DNA of 64,000 nucleotides from FEB-25 sp963726315 (GCA_963726315.1 CAVSBZ010000005.1:1798001-1862000); one strand, 5' to 3'; positions 36,742 through 45,803 are shown, numbered from the stretch's first letter. Numbers and translations are program-made. Notes: generated by a model from the sequence alone, not told the origin.

Positions 36742-37506
36742 ATGCTAAAGGTGGATTTTTGTTCCCTTGAAGGACGTGTTGCAGTTGTGACCGGTGGTGC
36801 CAGGGGTATCGGTAGAGCAATCGTGGAAAAATTAGCCGGTTTGGGTGCCGATGTAGTCATTGCCGATATGCTGGTCGATCTGGCTGAAAAATCAGCCGAA
36901 GAAATCCACCAGATGACGGGTAGAAAAATAACCGCCGTGCAAGTTAATGTAACTGACGGCAAATCAGCATCAGAATTGATCGAAAAAACGCTTCTAGAGT
37001 TTGGAAAAGTAGATATATTGGTCAACAATGCCGGGATTACCCGCGACACCTTGATCCTGCGCATGGATGAAGCTGATTGGGATGCCGTCTTAGATGTAAA
37101 CCTTAAAGGTGTATTCAACTGTTCAAAAGCAGTCGTTCGACCCATGATGAAACAGCGCTATGGTCGCATCGTTAACATATCTTCCGTCTCAGGTCAGGCT
37201 GGCCAGGCCGGACAGACTAACTATTCAGCTTCTAAGGCAGGCGTGATTGGATTTACCAAAGCGCTTGCCCGTGAGGTTGCCTCGCGCCAGATCACGGTGA
37301 ATGCTGTAGCCCCAGGATTTATCCCCACCGCACTTACGAATGAATTATCGGATGAGCTCAAGAATTCCATCCTTAGTGCTACGCCAGCTGGACGCATGGG
37401 AAAACCGGAAGAAGTTGCCGCTGCTGTAGCTTTCCTGGCCTCCGAGGAGGCAGCCTACATCAACGGTCAAGTATTGGCAGTTGATGGCGGCATGGCAATG
37501 ATGTAA
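36742..37506 (+). CDS. fabG: 3-oxoacyl-[ACP] reductase FabG
   Basis: NADPH-dependent reductase of fatty acid elongation. The SDR fold shows the cofactor motif TGGARGIGRAI (about residues 18-28), NNAGITRD, the catalytic Ser in NISSVSG and the YSASKAG Tyr-Lys pair, plus VAPGFI. The 254 residues are slightly long because of a short N-terminal extension. A TTTGAGGAG site lies before the ATG. It sits right after fabD and before the Asp23 gene, one base apart from the latter. Confidence 0.94.
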   Translation: MLKVDFCSLEGRVAVVTGGARGIGRAIVEKLAGLGADVVIADMLVDLAEKSAEEIHQMTGRKITAVQVNVTDGKSASELIEKTLLEFGKVDILVNNAGITRDTLILRMDEADWDAVLDVNLKGVFNCSKAVVRPMMKQRYGRIVNISSVSGQAGQAGQTNYSASKAGVIGFTKALAREVASRQITVNAVAPGFIPTALTNELSDELKNSILSATPAGRMGKPEEVAAAVAFLASEEAAYINGQVLAVDGGMAMM

Positions 37507-37507
37507 T

Positions 37508-37894
37508 ATGAAGCCATCTGAAATGGAGCCTACGATGAAAGATGATGCCACAGCACAGGGAGCGACCACCATCGCCCCGGATGTCCTGTTAACGATTGCC
37601 CAATTAACCACGATGAATGTGAATGGTGTTAGCCGCCTCAGCCATGTTCAGACACCCGTTAACCGGTTGCTCAAGCGAGCTCAAAAGCGAGAGGGTGTCA
37701 TGATCGAGGTGATAGATGACGTAGTGTATATTGATATATACGTCATCTTAAATAGCGATGTCAACGTCCGCGATGTGAGCCATAATATTCAACATGAAGT
37801 CTCCCGGGCAATCTCAGAAATGGTCGGTATGATTGTTGGTCGGGTAAATATACATATCGAAGATATCGACTACCCTTCGGAGGTAGAGACTTAA
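37508..37894 (+). CDS. Asp23/Gls24 family envelope stress protein
   Basis: A 128-residue member of the Asp23 (DUF322) family, associated with the cell envelope and alkaline stress in Gram-positive bacteria, and also found just upstream of nusB in many genomes. Recognisable segments are IAPDVLLTIAQ, VNGVSRLS, VMIEVIDDVVYIDIYVIL and VRDVSHNIQHEVSRAI. The start may be ATG 37508 or ATG 37535. The latter has a GGAG site at suitable spacing. Only four bases separate it from nusB. Confidence 0.88.
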   Translation: MKPSEMEPTMKDDATAQGATTIAPDVLLTIAQLTTMNVNGVSRLSHVQTPVNRLLKRAQKREGVMIEVIDDVVYIDIYVILNSDVNVRDVSHNIQHEVSRAISEMVGMIVGRVNIHIEDIDYPSEVET

Positions 37895-37898
37895 CCCA

Positions 37899-38339
37899 AT
37901 GAAACCTCGAACCAGGGCACGCAGTATTGCCCTGCAGGCACTTTACGAAATTGATATGACCGGTCACCCACCGGAAGTAGTTATCGCAGAGAGATTATCT
38001 GAAACCCCATTGGAAGATAACCTGGGTGATTTTGCTAGGAAAATTGTTTTCGGAATCCAACCTATCATCAACGAGCTTGATCAGATTATTGCTAAACACG
38101 CTCCTGAATGGCCATTAGACCAGGTAGCGGTGATTGATCGGAATATTATGCGCATCGCCTTATGGGAAATTGCCGTCAGTAACCAGACGCCTCTAAAGGT
38201 GGCAATCAACGAAGCCGTTGAATTAGGCAAAATTTATGGCTCTGAAAGCACACCCCGCTTCGTCAATGGCGTGCTCGGAAGTCTTGCCCTTCACTACAAC
38301 GATATCGTTCAATATTTTAAAAAGTTTGCCCAGGTTTAG
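37899..38339 (+). CDS. nusB: Transcription antitermination factor NusB
   Basis: Binds boxA RNA with NusE for antitermination at rRNA operons. The 146 residues show TRARSIALQALYEID at the start and the conserved VAVIDRNIMRIALWE, VAINEAVELGKIYGSE and RFVNGVLGSL. Normal length. It sits in a tight run with the Asp23 gene upstream and the tatA/B gene two bases downstream. Confidence 0.95.
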   Translation: MKPRTRARSIALQALYEIDMTGHPPEVVIAERLSETPLEDNLGDFARKIVFGIQPIINELDQIIAKHAPEWPLDQVAVIDRNIMRIALWEIAVSNQTPLKVAINEAVELGKIYGSESTPRFVNGVLGSLALHYNDIVQYFKKFAQV

Positions 38340-38341
38340 CA

Positions 38342-38812
38342 ATGGAATTATTCGGTATTGGTCCTCTTGAGCTTTTCTTTATCCTGGTCATTGCATTGAT
38401 CATCCTCGGACCAAATGACATGGTCAAGGCAGGGCGGACTCTGGGTCGCTTCTTGCGGAAAGTGATCACATCGCCCGAGTGGCGCACAGTCCAAAAAGCC
38501 TCCCGTGAGCTTAAATATCTTCCCAACCGGTTGATGCGTGAAGCCAGTCTGGAAGACCTTTCCAAAGATTTTGATGATATCAATAAAATTGGTAGTCAGT
38601 TGAATAAGGACATGAGACAGGTGCAATCTGATCTCACTTCCTGGACAACTCCTCCTGACCTAATGCATCCTGATGAGCCAGATACTGGCAATACACCATC
38701 CACCCCTACTGAAGATGCACCTCCTACGGTGTTTGTAGACTCACCCATGCCCGATCCTGCGTCTGACATTGATCCTTCAGCTAACCCTGATCCTGAGACT
38801 AAACCAGATTAA
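38342..38812 (+). CDS. Sec-independent protein translocase TatA/TatB
   Basis: Tat pathway component, 156 residues: a single N-terminal membrane helix (about 5-22), the conserved FG-type hinge motif (here GPNDMVKAGRTLGRFLRK) and an amphipathic helix, then a long Pro- and Asp-rich tail (about 100-156). The length and extended tail are more like TatB than the short TatA. It lies directly upstream of tatC and shares the operon. Compare the separate 59-residue TatA at 51.7 kb. Confidence 0.88.
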   Translation: MELFGIGPLELFFILVIALIILGPNDMVKAGRTLGRFLRKVITSPEWRTVQKASRELKYLPNRLMREASLEDLSKDFDDINKIGSQLNKDMRQVQSDLTSWTTPPDLMHPDEPDTGNTPSTPTEDAPPTVFVDSPMPDPASDIDPSANPDPETKPD

Positions 38813-38815
38813 TCT

Positions 38816-39391
38816 ATGCGCAAGTTGCTAAATTCACTCTGGAAATTTATTACCGCACCATTCCGCTTCGTCATGTGGGTGTTGAATCGCATCCTTAATG
38901 CCATAAAGAATTTCTCAAAAAACATTTCAGCGTATTTTTCCGAAGAAGAAACCGACGAATCTCCAATCGGAGAAACACTTGCCACCACGATAGAAAATCC
39001 ATCTGCGCTGCTCCCGCATCTCATTGCACTGCGTAAACATTTATTCAGAGCAGTGTTGGCAATTTTTATCGCCTCCGGTCTTGCATTTTTGTTCGTCCAC
39101 CAAATTATGACCTTCCTCGCTGCACCTATGCCAGGTGGGATCGAGAAACTTGTCGCCATCGACCCCACAGAGAATGTCGGCACGGTCATGCGCGTAACCC
39201 TGTTAAGCGGTTTCACCATTGCCTTACCCTACATCATCTTTGAGATATGGTTGTTTATCGCCCCAGCGCTAAGAGTTCGGTCGAGAGTTAAAGGACTGAT
39301 CGCCATTCCCACCGCGATCCTTCTTTTCGGCGGGGGAATGGCTTTCACATTCTTTGTCATGCTTCCGACTGCATTACCTTTCCTATTTTAA
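38816..39391 (+). CDS. tatC: Sec-independent protein translocase TatC, N-terminal part of a frameshifted gene
   Basis: The receptor for twin-arginine signal peptides. After a roughly 55-residue N-terminal extension with a basic amphipathic start come LLPHLIALRKHLFRAVLAI, the conserved first transmembrane region, and FEIWLFIAPAL. Ends LPTALPFLF at TAA 39389-39391. The -1 frame continues directly with the family's next segment, so this is half of one gene. The break is in a TTTT run at 39386-39389. Confidence 0.87.
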   Translation: MRKLLNSLWKFITAPFRFVMWVLNRILNAIKNFSKNISAYFSEEETDESPIGETLATTIENPSALLPHLIALRKHLFRAVLAIFIASGLAFLFVHQIMTFLAAPMPGGIEKLVAIDPTENVGTVMRVTLLSGFTIALPYIIFEIWLFIAPALRVRSRVKGLIAIPTAILLFGGGMAFTFFVMLPTALPFLF

Positions 39392-39729
39392 CTTTTAAAG
39401 GTTTAGTAACCCAACCTCGCCCCTCATCATATTACAACTTCGTCACCAGCATCATGTTTTGGATCGGGCTGTCGTTTGAGTTTCCATTGGTGATCTATTT
39501 ACTGGCTAGCCTGGGGTTAATCAAGCCACAGCAATTAGCCTCCCAATGGAAGATTGCCATCGTTATTATCGCCGTGGTCGCGGCGATCATCACGCCAACT
39601 GTAGACCCGTTCAATATGGCAATCGTTATGCTTCCAATGATCGTGCTTTACTTTATTAGCATCGGTCTGGCTTATTTTGCTCAACGGAACCGGTTAGCCA
39701 AACAAAAGGAGGTGCTGGAAAAAGTGTAA
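39388..39729 (+). CDS. tatC: TatC, C-terminal part of the frameshifted gene
   Basis: Continuation of TatC in the -1 frame: LTFKGLVTQPRPSSYYNFV, then MFWIGLSFEFPLVIYLLASLG, and the last two membrane helices ending LAYFAQRNR and a Lys-rich tail. One extra T in the four-T run would rejoin it. Spliced length is about 305 residues. If read separately, the first Met is at 39454. I take error or a single-base lesion as the cause. Confidence 0.87.
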   Translation, partial: LTFKGLVTQPRPSSYYNFVTSIMFWIGLSFEFPLVIYLLASLGLIKPQQLASQWKIAIVIIAVVAAIITPTVDPFNMAIVMLPMIVLYFISIGLAYFAQRNRLAKQKEVLEKV

Positions 39730-39792
39730 TCTGTTAGGACCATACGTTTTTCACTCAAAATAATAATACCTGATCTTATTAAGGAGGTATCC

Positions 39793-40944
39793 ATGCATGA
39801 ACGTGTTGCCATAGTAGGAGTAGGCTGCACAGGTTTTCGACCTATCACCCCTGAGCAGTCGTATAAGGAAATGGTATATGAAGCTGCCATGCGTGCCTAT
39901 AATGATGCTGGTGTAGACCCCCGCCGTGATGTGGATAGTTTTGTGACTGTCGCCGAAGATTTTCATGAGGGAACCAGCATCTTTGATGAATACACTCCAG
40001 ATCAACTTGGGGGCGCACTAAAATCGGTGCATACCATCACGGGGGATGGATTACATGGAATCGCCACTGCTTATATGCTCATTCGCACCGGACAATTCGA
40101 TGTTGTTGCCGTTGAAGGTCACAGCAAAGCCTCAAATATCAAGACCCTTTCTGAAGTTACTGCCTATGCGCAGGACCCAATATTAAATCGTCCTCTCAAG
40201 CTAAATAGTCATTTCATCGCTGGTCTCGAGATGAACCGTTTCTTATATGAAACCAATTCAACTGAAGAAGCCTGTGCTGCCGTTGTGGTCAAGAACCGCT
40301 TTAACGCTCTCAAAAATCCCATTGCACCTTACGGTGCAAACCTCTCCATTCAAGATGTTCTTTCCGGACCTGTCCTATCTTGGCCTTTAGGTGCGCACCA
40401 GGCTGCAGAACATGCCGATGGCGCAATTGTGATGGTGCTGGCAGCGGAAGAAAAAGCCACCTCCCTTACTGATAAGCCCATTTGGATCCTGGGTTCCGGC
40501 TGGAGTAACAATTCGCCCTCGCTCGAGAATAGAGATTGGGCGCATGCCATCTACGCTGAGGAAGCTGCCTGGATGGCATACCGGCAAGCTGGCATCAGTA
40601 ATCCTCTGGAAGCGATCGATATCGCCGAAGTGGACGATACCTACGCTTACAAAGAGCTGCAAGCCTTGGAAGCACTTGGCTTCTGCCCTGAAGGTGAAGC
40701 TGGCACCATCACCCTGCAGGGATTCACCAACCGAGATAGCGGCTTGCCCGTCAATGTTTCGGGAGGCAGCCTTGGGATGGGTAACCTGTTGGATGCCAAT
40801 GGCCTGGCGCGTGCACTCGAGATCGTCCTTCAGCTGCGCGGAGAAGCCGGACCGCGCCAGGTTGAGGATATCAACATCGGTCTGGCCCAATCCTGGCGGG
40901 GTGTACCAACCACCAGCGGTGCAGTTCTGATCCTCACCAACTAG
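39793..40944 (+). CDS. Thiolase-fold protein lacking canonical catalytic residues (1 of 2)
   Basis: A 383-residue protein of the SCP-x-like thiolase group, with an AAGGAGG site before its ATG. Where the gene at 7989 has the nucleophile in AACGSG, this one reads TITGDG, so the cysteine is Thr. The HDAFS site is DDTYAY and the GHPVGATG motif is SGGSLGMGN. So it cannot be a classical thiolase. Such proteins pair with DUF35 partners, for example the aldolases of sterol side-chain degradation, where tyrosines are proposed to act. It is first of four genes with small gaps. Retained Tyr in DDTYAYKE is a candidate residue. Confidence 0.82.
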   Translation: MHERVAIVGVGCTGFRPITPEQSYKEMVYEAAMRAYNDAGVDPRRDVDSFVTVAEDFHEGTSIFDEYTPDQLGGALKSVHTITGDGLHGIATAYMLIRTGQFDVVAVEGHSKASNIKTLSEVTAYAQDPILNRPLKLNSHFIAGLEMNRFLYETNSTEEACAAVVVKNRFNALKNPIAPYGANLSIQDVLSGPVLSWPLGAHQAAEHADGAIVMVLAAEEKATSLTDKPIWILGSGWSNNSPSLENRDWAHAIYAEEAAWMAYRQAGISNPLEAIDIAEVDDTYAYKELQALEALGFCPEGEAGTITLQGFTNRDSGLPVNVSGGSLGMGNLLDANGLARALEIVLQLRGEAGPRQVEDINIGLAQSWRGVPTTSGAVLILTN

Positions 40945-40957
40945 AAAGGATGCGAAC

Positions 40958-42124
40958 ATGGGACTGAGAAAAGTAGCTGTTGTTGGTGCTGGTATGACCA
41001 AGTTCGTCCGGCGTGCCCTGGAAACTCCCAAGGAGCTGACCTGGGAAGCGGCTCACATGGCACTCGAATCGTGTGAGATGACCATGGATGATATTGAGGG
41101 AGTTTGTTTCGGTACTGCGCCTGATGCCTTCGATGGAGTCCACCTCAACGGAGAATATGTCAGTGATGGAGCAGGTGGCTGGCGTAAGCCTTATATGCGT
41201 TCCTACGTCGGTGGTGGGACGGGAGTATTCGTACCCATCCAGGGTTGGTATCACATAGCCTCTGGTCTGTTCGATGTGGTCATGGTCGTGGCGGAAGAGA
41301 AAATGTCTTCTTATTATCCACACGCCCAGGCAGCTTTCCTGACCATTTTTGACCATACCACAGAGCGTCCTCTTAAACCGAACCTGCTGTGGATTTTTGC
41401 CCTGGAAATGAACCGCTACATGACCACTTACGGCATCTCGAAGGCGGATATTGCCCAGGTGGCGGTACTACATAAGCGCAATGCTGCCAATCATCCTTGT
41501 GCGTTGCTGGGGGATGCCGATATAACCGTCAAGGATATCCTCGATTCTGAAGTGCTGGCCTGGCCGGTGCAACGCTTTGACGTCAGCCCGGTCTCTGATG
41601 GAGCCGTAGCGGTCATCCTGGCAGCCGAGCACATTGCCAAGCGCATCACCGACAAGCCAGTATGGATCGAAGGTGTGGGCTGGCACCTGGATACATCCTA
41701 TTGGACCGACCGCGACCTGGCTTACCCACGCTACGTGGAGTACGCTGCCCGCATGGCATACGATATGGCAGGGATCAAGGAACCCCGCAAGGAGATCCAC
41801 ATCGCAGAACCGTATGACCCGTTCGATTATAAGGCGTTGCATCACCTGGAAGGGCTCCAACTGGCGGAACGCGGTAAGGCTGCCGAGCTTTATAGCGATG
41901 GCACTGCCGCCATCACCGGCAATATGCCCATCTGTCCATCCGGAGGCTTGTTGGGGGTTGGCAATCCCATCGCCGCTGCTGGTCTGATGAAGATCGCCGA
42001 GCTTTTCTGGCAGCTGCGCGGCGAAGCTGGTGCCAGGCAGGTACCGGGTCAGCCACGACGAGGTCTCGCCCAGGCCTGGGGTGACCTTATGCAAGTCGGC
42101 ACAGTGGTCATTATGGGAAAATGA
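40958..42124 (+). CDS. Thiolase-fold protein lacking canonical catalytic residues (2 of 2)
   Basis: A 388-residue paralogue of the previous protein. The nucleophile region reads SYVGGGTG in place of AACGSG, HDAFS is EPYDPFDY, and GHPVGATG is LLGVGNPIAA. So all three catalytic elements are again lost, but differently from its neighbour, which argues for two distinct subunits rather than a recent duplication. GC content is higher than in neighbouring core genes. Next come two DUF35 genes, giving two of each partner in one operon. It probably forms a hetero-oligomer with the first thiolase-like protein or with a DUF35 protein. Confidence 0.82.
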   Translation: MGLRKVAVVGAGMTKFVRRALETPKELTWEAAHMALESCEMTMDDIEGVCFGTAPDAFDGVHLNGEYVSDGAGGWRKPYMRSYVGGGTGVFVPIQGWYHIASGLFDVVMVVAEEKMSSYYPHAQAAFLTIFDHTTERPLKPNLLWIFALEMNRYMTTYGISKADIAQVAVLHKRNAANHPCALLGDADITVKDILDSEVLAWPVQRFDVSPVSDGAVAVILAAEHIAKRITDKPVWIEGVGWHLDTSYWTDRDLAYPRYVEYAARMAYDMAGIKEPRKEIHIAEPYDPFDYKALHHLEGLQLAERGKAAELYSDGTAAITGNMPICPSGGLLGVGNPIAAAGLMKIAELFWQLRGEAGARQVPGQPRRGLAQAWGDLMQVGTVVIMGK

Positions 42125-42134
42125 GGAGGCTGTC

Positions 42135-42650
42135 ATGACTGCAAAAATTAAAGAATTCCCTGGAATATCCTTAAGCGAGCAGGATTTCGCTGACGGCAAG
42201 ATTTTATATAACTTCGACAAGCTTAACGGCATCTATGCCTGGGACACTGGCATCGGTATCGGGAGCTACCTGGCGTCCTTGAAAGAAGGTGTACTCTTGG
42301 GAAGCCATTGCGCTACATGCCGAAAGATTGTCATTCCTCCGCGCACCGTGTGCGAATGGTGCTACCGCCCCATGGATGAGTTTGTGCCGCTAAAAGATAC
42401 CGGCACGGTAAATACGTTCTCACTATGCTATGTCACCTGGGATGTCAAGCGCATCAAAGAGCCCGAGATCCCCGCAGTGATCAACATCGATGGAGCCTCA
42501 CCCTTACATGGAATCATGCACATGCTGGGTGAAATCGATCCCAAGGAAGTGAAAATTGGTATGCGCGTGCAGGCGGTGTGGAAACCTGCCAAAGCCCGGC
42601 AGGGTTCGATCAATGATATTTTATACTTCAAGCCCATCAAGGAGGCATGA
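42135..42650 (+). CDS. DUF35 OB-fold acyl-CoA-associated protein with zinc ribbon (1 of 2)
   Basis: A 171-residue partner protein. I start at the ATG at 42135, eight bases after a GAGGAGG site. Upstream in-frame codons lie in the thiolase-like gene. A rubredoxin-like zinc ribbon (HCATCRKIVIPP, then VCEWC) is followed by an OB-fold domain with TGTVNTFSLCYV and GMRVQAVWK. An N-terminal extension of about 45 residues is longer than in the second copy. In known complexes the DUF35 protein closes the acyl-CoA tunnel of a thiolase-fold enzyme. Confidence 0.88.
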   Translation: MTAKIKEFPGISLSEQDFADGKILYNFDKLNGIYAWDTGIGIGSYLASLKEGVLLGSHCATCRKIVIPPRTVCEWCYRPMDEFVPLKDTGTVNTFSLCYVTWDVKRIKEPEIPAVINIDGASPLHGIMHMLGEIDPKEVKIGMRVQAVWKPAKARQGSINDILYFKPIKEA

Positions 42651-42652
42651 CC

Positions 42653-43114
42653 ATGACACTCCTTCAACGTGATCCAAAATCTCCTCTCTCCTGGTTGGGA
42701 GATTTGCCTGTCACCAACCGCTATACGTATGGGCTGGCAGGTGAAAAGTTTTTTCGTGCCCTTAAGGATGAGGGGAAAATCCTGGGTACCTATTGCCCAC
42801 ACTGCGACCATACTTATGTGCCTGCGGCGGCGTTTTGTGAACGCTGCCTCGGAAAATTGGACGAATGGCTCGACGTTGGCACGATTGGCGATGTGGTCAC
42901 CTACACTGTGCTCAATGTGGCCCTGGATGGCAGCCCACTCAAGGAACCCGAGCTCATCGCCTTCATCCGCTTTGGTGATGGTGGTTTGATTCATCACCTG
43001 GGTGAGATTGAGCCAGAACAAGTAGAGATTGGCTTGATGGTCGAAGCAGTGCTCAAGCCTGCCTCGAAGCGGACTGGTTCCATCCTGGATATCAAGTATT
43101 TCAAACCAGCTTAG
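42653..43114 (+). CDS. DUF35 OB-fold acyl-CoA-associated protein with zinc ribbon (2 of 2)
   Basis: A 153-residue paralogue of the preceding gene, starting at ATG 42653 where an AAGGAGG site is seven bases upstream. Another ATG at 42647 overlaps the upstream stop but sits too close to that site. The zinc ribbon is YCPHCDHTYVPAAAFCERC and the OB-fold has GDVVTYTVLNVAL and GLMVEAVLKP. It ends the four-gene operon and is followed by a hairpin at 43141. Confidence 0.88.
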   Translation: MTLLQRDPKSPLSWLGDLPVTNRYTYGLAGEKFFRALKDEGKILGTYCPHCDHTYVPAAAFCERCLGKLDEWLDVGTIGDVVTYTVLNVALDGSPLKEPELIAFIRFGDGGLIHHLGEIEPEQVEIGLMVEAVLKPASKRTGSILDIKYFKPA

Positions 43115-43140
43115 GTTAATCCGAAGTTCCTTGCATAAAT

Positions 43141-43203
43141 TGTACCCTGCGGTGTTGTGAGATTCGCTTGTCACGAGTCTACAATATCGCCGCAGGATAC
43201 AGT
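43141..43203 (+). terminator. Long imperfect hairpin after the thiolase/DUF35 operon
   Basis: About 18 paired bases with some mismatches (TGTACCCTGCGG near 43141 against CCGCAGGATACA near 43192) around a long loop. No T-run directly after. It marks the operon end but may not be an intrinsic terminator. Confidence 0.45.
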
Positions 43204-43295
43204 GTATTAATCATCTGCAATATCTCATTACGTGATGATAAAATTCATTGAATTTCCAACTTGTTCTATTTTTTCTCGCAAGCTAAAACTAAATA

Positions 43296-45803
43296 ATGCG
43301 GACTCGTCGATATATGCCTCATATTCTACGAAAATGGAACCCTGGTAAATTACTGGCTTTATTAATTCTGATCCTCCTGGTGGGATGCAATTTTCCTCCA
43401 CAAAAAGCTTCATCTTCTGCTGATGCCACTGCTGCTCCAGTGATTGAGCTGAAGCAAACGAAGGTCACATTCGGGGTGAGTATCACCCAGTCCATCCCGG
43501 CTGGTGATTCAATCTACCTCAACTTATTAGATGAAGTCACCGGTTTGTCGTTCAATGCCCATAAATACATCATGCAGGCAGACAATGCCCTCCATTATTC
43601 GGTCACGTTGCCCTTCACCATCGGGAAAGTAATCAAGTACCGCTATAGTCGTGAGGGTTCTACCATTGTAAATGAGCATCTTTACAACGATCGACCAGTC
43701 CGTTATCGACTGTATGACGTCGAGGGACCTGCCACCGTCCAGGACATGATCAGCCGGTGGACTGACACCCAATACCAGGGTCCCACCGGACGCATTATGG
43801 GTGAAGCTTTGGATGTTACCACCGGCAAGCCGGTTCCCAACCTACTGGTAACAGCTGGTGGAGAGCAGGCTTTTACCCTGGCTGATGGAACCTTCCTGCT
43901 TGAAGGACTGCCGCCCGGTAATCACAACATGGTGTTTTATTCCCTGGATGGCGGGTATCATATCTACCAGCAAGGGGCGGTGGTGGCGGGTGGCTCAACA
44001 ACTCCAGTAACAGTACAATTAAACCCCGCCAAATTGGTTACCGTCATATTCACGATTAAAGTACCTGCAGATACACCTGCAGATGCTCCCATCCGATTGG
44101 CTGGAAGCTTGTACCAATTAGGCAACACATTCACCGACTTATCCGGTGGAGTGAGCAGCCTGGCTTCCCGCATGCCCACCCTGGGCAAGCAAGAAGACGG
44201 TAGATACATGCTGACTATCAGTCTGCCTGCCGGCACGTATATTGAGTACAAATACACACTCGGAGATGGGCTGTGGAGTTCTGAAATGACTAGCACAGGT
44301 GCAATCCGACTGCGGCAGGTGCTCATCCCAGACAGCGACCTTGAGCAAAATGATCTTGTTGATGCCTGGCTATCTCCAGATTCCAATCCAATCCAATTTA
44401 CAGTACAAGTGCCACCGGATACTCCGAAGAATGAGGCAGTATCGATCCAGTTCAACCCCGGTTTCGGATGGCTTGAACCACTACCAATGTCGCCCAGAGT
44501 AGATCTTGCAGGCTCATTCTGGACGTTCGAACTGACAGGACCGTTCAATCATCTGGCCAGTTTACAATACCGCTATTGCCGGCAGGAGCAATGCGGTGCC
44601 GCTGATGACACTTATACTTTGGGGATTAATCCCAGTGGGCGGGTAATAAACCCCGCCTCGAACCCCGGATCGGTGAATGATATCGTCGATGAGTGGGCCT
44701 GGCTGGGTGCATCCACTGAGCCCGTGACCATCGCTAACCTGCAGGTAACCTCACGCGGTCTTGATTTCACCGCCGGGCTCGGTTATCAGGATAATTACCA
44801 TCCTTCCTGGGGTCCATTGCTTCCAGCTGCCATCAAGGATGTGCCGGGTCTTGGGGTGAACTGGCTGCTCCTTTCGCCCACCTGGACCTTTACCAATGGC
44901 AACCCTCCCATCCTTGAACCCCATCCGCCACAGGACATGCTCTTCCCGGAGCTGGTGAGCTCGATTGGCACAGCTCAACGCACCAACTTGAGCGTAGTCT
45001 TATTCCCACAAACGAATTTCCCTACAGATGCCGATACATGGTGGCAAGATGCTGCCCGCGATTTTCCGTGGTGGGTTTCCTTTTTTGAGCGCTATTCAAA
45101 TTTCGTGCTTCACCATGCCACTGTAGCCTCCAGCACAAACGCCGGAGTGCTGGTTTTAGGAGGCGATTGGCTGGACCCCGCCCTGCCGGGCGGTCAGCTT
45201 GCCGATGGCACGCCTAGCAATGTGCCCGAAGATGCTGAGGCACGCTGGCGCGCGCTGATTGGTAAGGTACGCGATCGTTATAGCGGGAAGATCGCCTGGG
45301 CCTTAGTCTATCCTGGGGGCATTCAAAACCCACCACCCTTCCTGGATGCTGTCGACCAGGTTTACGTCTTGTGGTCAGCTCCGCTGGCAAGCCAGCCCGA
45401 TGCGACAATGGAGGAAATGCAGGCTCAGGCAGCTGCCATCTTCGACCAGGAGCTGCTGCCCTTCCAGCAGCAGGTGCAGAAACCGTTGATCATCGCCATC
45501 TCCTACCCGTCAATCGACCAGGCTGCCACCGGCTGCATCGCCATTGAAGGTGGTGGTTGCCTCGATTATGACCTGCTCTCCCAGCCCAATCCCGACATCC
45601 CTGAGCTTAAACTCAATCTGCAGGCACAGTCGGATACATATAATGCCGTCCTGTCAGCCATCAATGACCGCATCTGGATCTCGGGTTACGTATCAATGGG
45701 CTATTATCCTCCCGCCATCCTGCAGGATAAATCCACTTCCATCCACGGTAAGCCTGCCAGCACTGTGTTGTATTATTGGTCACAGAAGTATTTGGGTAAA
45801 TGA
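43296..45803 (+). CDS. Large exported lipoprotein with Ig/starch-binding-like domains and a TIM-barrel-like C-terminal domain
   Basis: An 835-residue protein. A basic N terminus and hydrophobic segment end in the lipobox LLVGC (Cys about residue 31), so it should be a membrane lipoprotein. A beta-rich domain of about 120 residues comes first, then a carboxypeptidase-regulatory-like fold (GRIMGEALDVTTGKPVPNLLV core), then two or three repeats of the VTFTIKVPADTP type that resemble CBM20 sheets. After about 480 comes a domain with SRGLDFTAGLGYQDNYHP and GVNWLLLSPTWTF that looks like a glycoside-hydrolase TIM barrel. Enzymatic role is not proven; Chloroflexota carry similar extracellular proteins. 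Confidence 0.7.
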   Translation: MRTRRYMPHILRKWNPGKLLALLILILLVGCNFPPQKASSSADATAAPVIELKQTKVTFGVSITQSIPAGDSIYLNLLDEVTGLSFNAHKYIMQADNALHYSVTLPFTIGKVIKYRYSREGSTIVNEHLYNDRPVRYRLYDVEGPATVQDMISRWTDTQYQGPTGRIMGEALDVTTGKPVPNLLVTAGGEQAFTLADGTFLLEGLPPGNHNMVFYSLDGGYHIYQQGAVVAGGSTTPVTVQLNPAKLVTVIFTIKVPADTPADAPIRLAGSLYQLGNTFTDLSGGVSSLASRMPTLGKQEDGRYMLTISLPAGTYIEYKYTLGDGLWSSEMTSTGAIRLRQVLIPDSDLEQNDLVDAWLSPDSNPIQFTVQVPPDTPKNEAVSIQFNPGFGWLEPLPMSPRVDLAGSFWTFELTGPFNHLASLQYRYCRQEQCGAADDTYTLGINPSGRVINPASNPGSVNDIVDEWAWLGASTEPVTIANLQVTSRGLDFTAGLGYQDNYHPSWGPLLPAAIKDVPGLGVNWLLLSPTWTFTNGNPPILEPHPPQDMLFPELVSSIGTAQRTNLSVVLFPQTNFPTDADTWWQDAARDFPWWVSFFERYSNFVLHHATVASSTNAGVLVLGGDWLDPALPGGQLADGTPSNVPEDAEARWRALIGKVRDRYSGKIAWALVYPGGIQNPPPFLDAVDQVYVLWSAPLASQPDATMEEMQAQAAAIFDQELLPFQQQVQKPLIIAISYPSIDQAATGCIAIEGGGCLDYDLLSQPNPDIPELKLNLQAQSDTYNAVLSAINDRIWISGYVSMGYYPPAILQDKSTSIHGKPASTVLYYWSQKYLGK

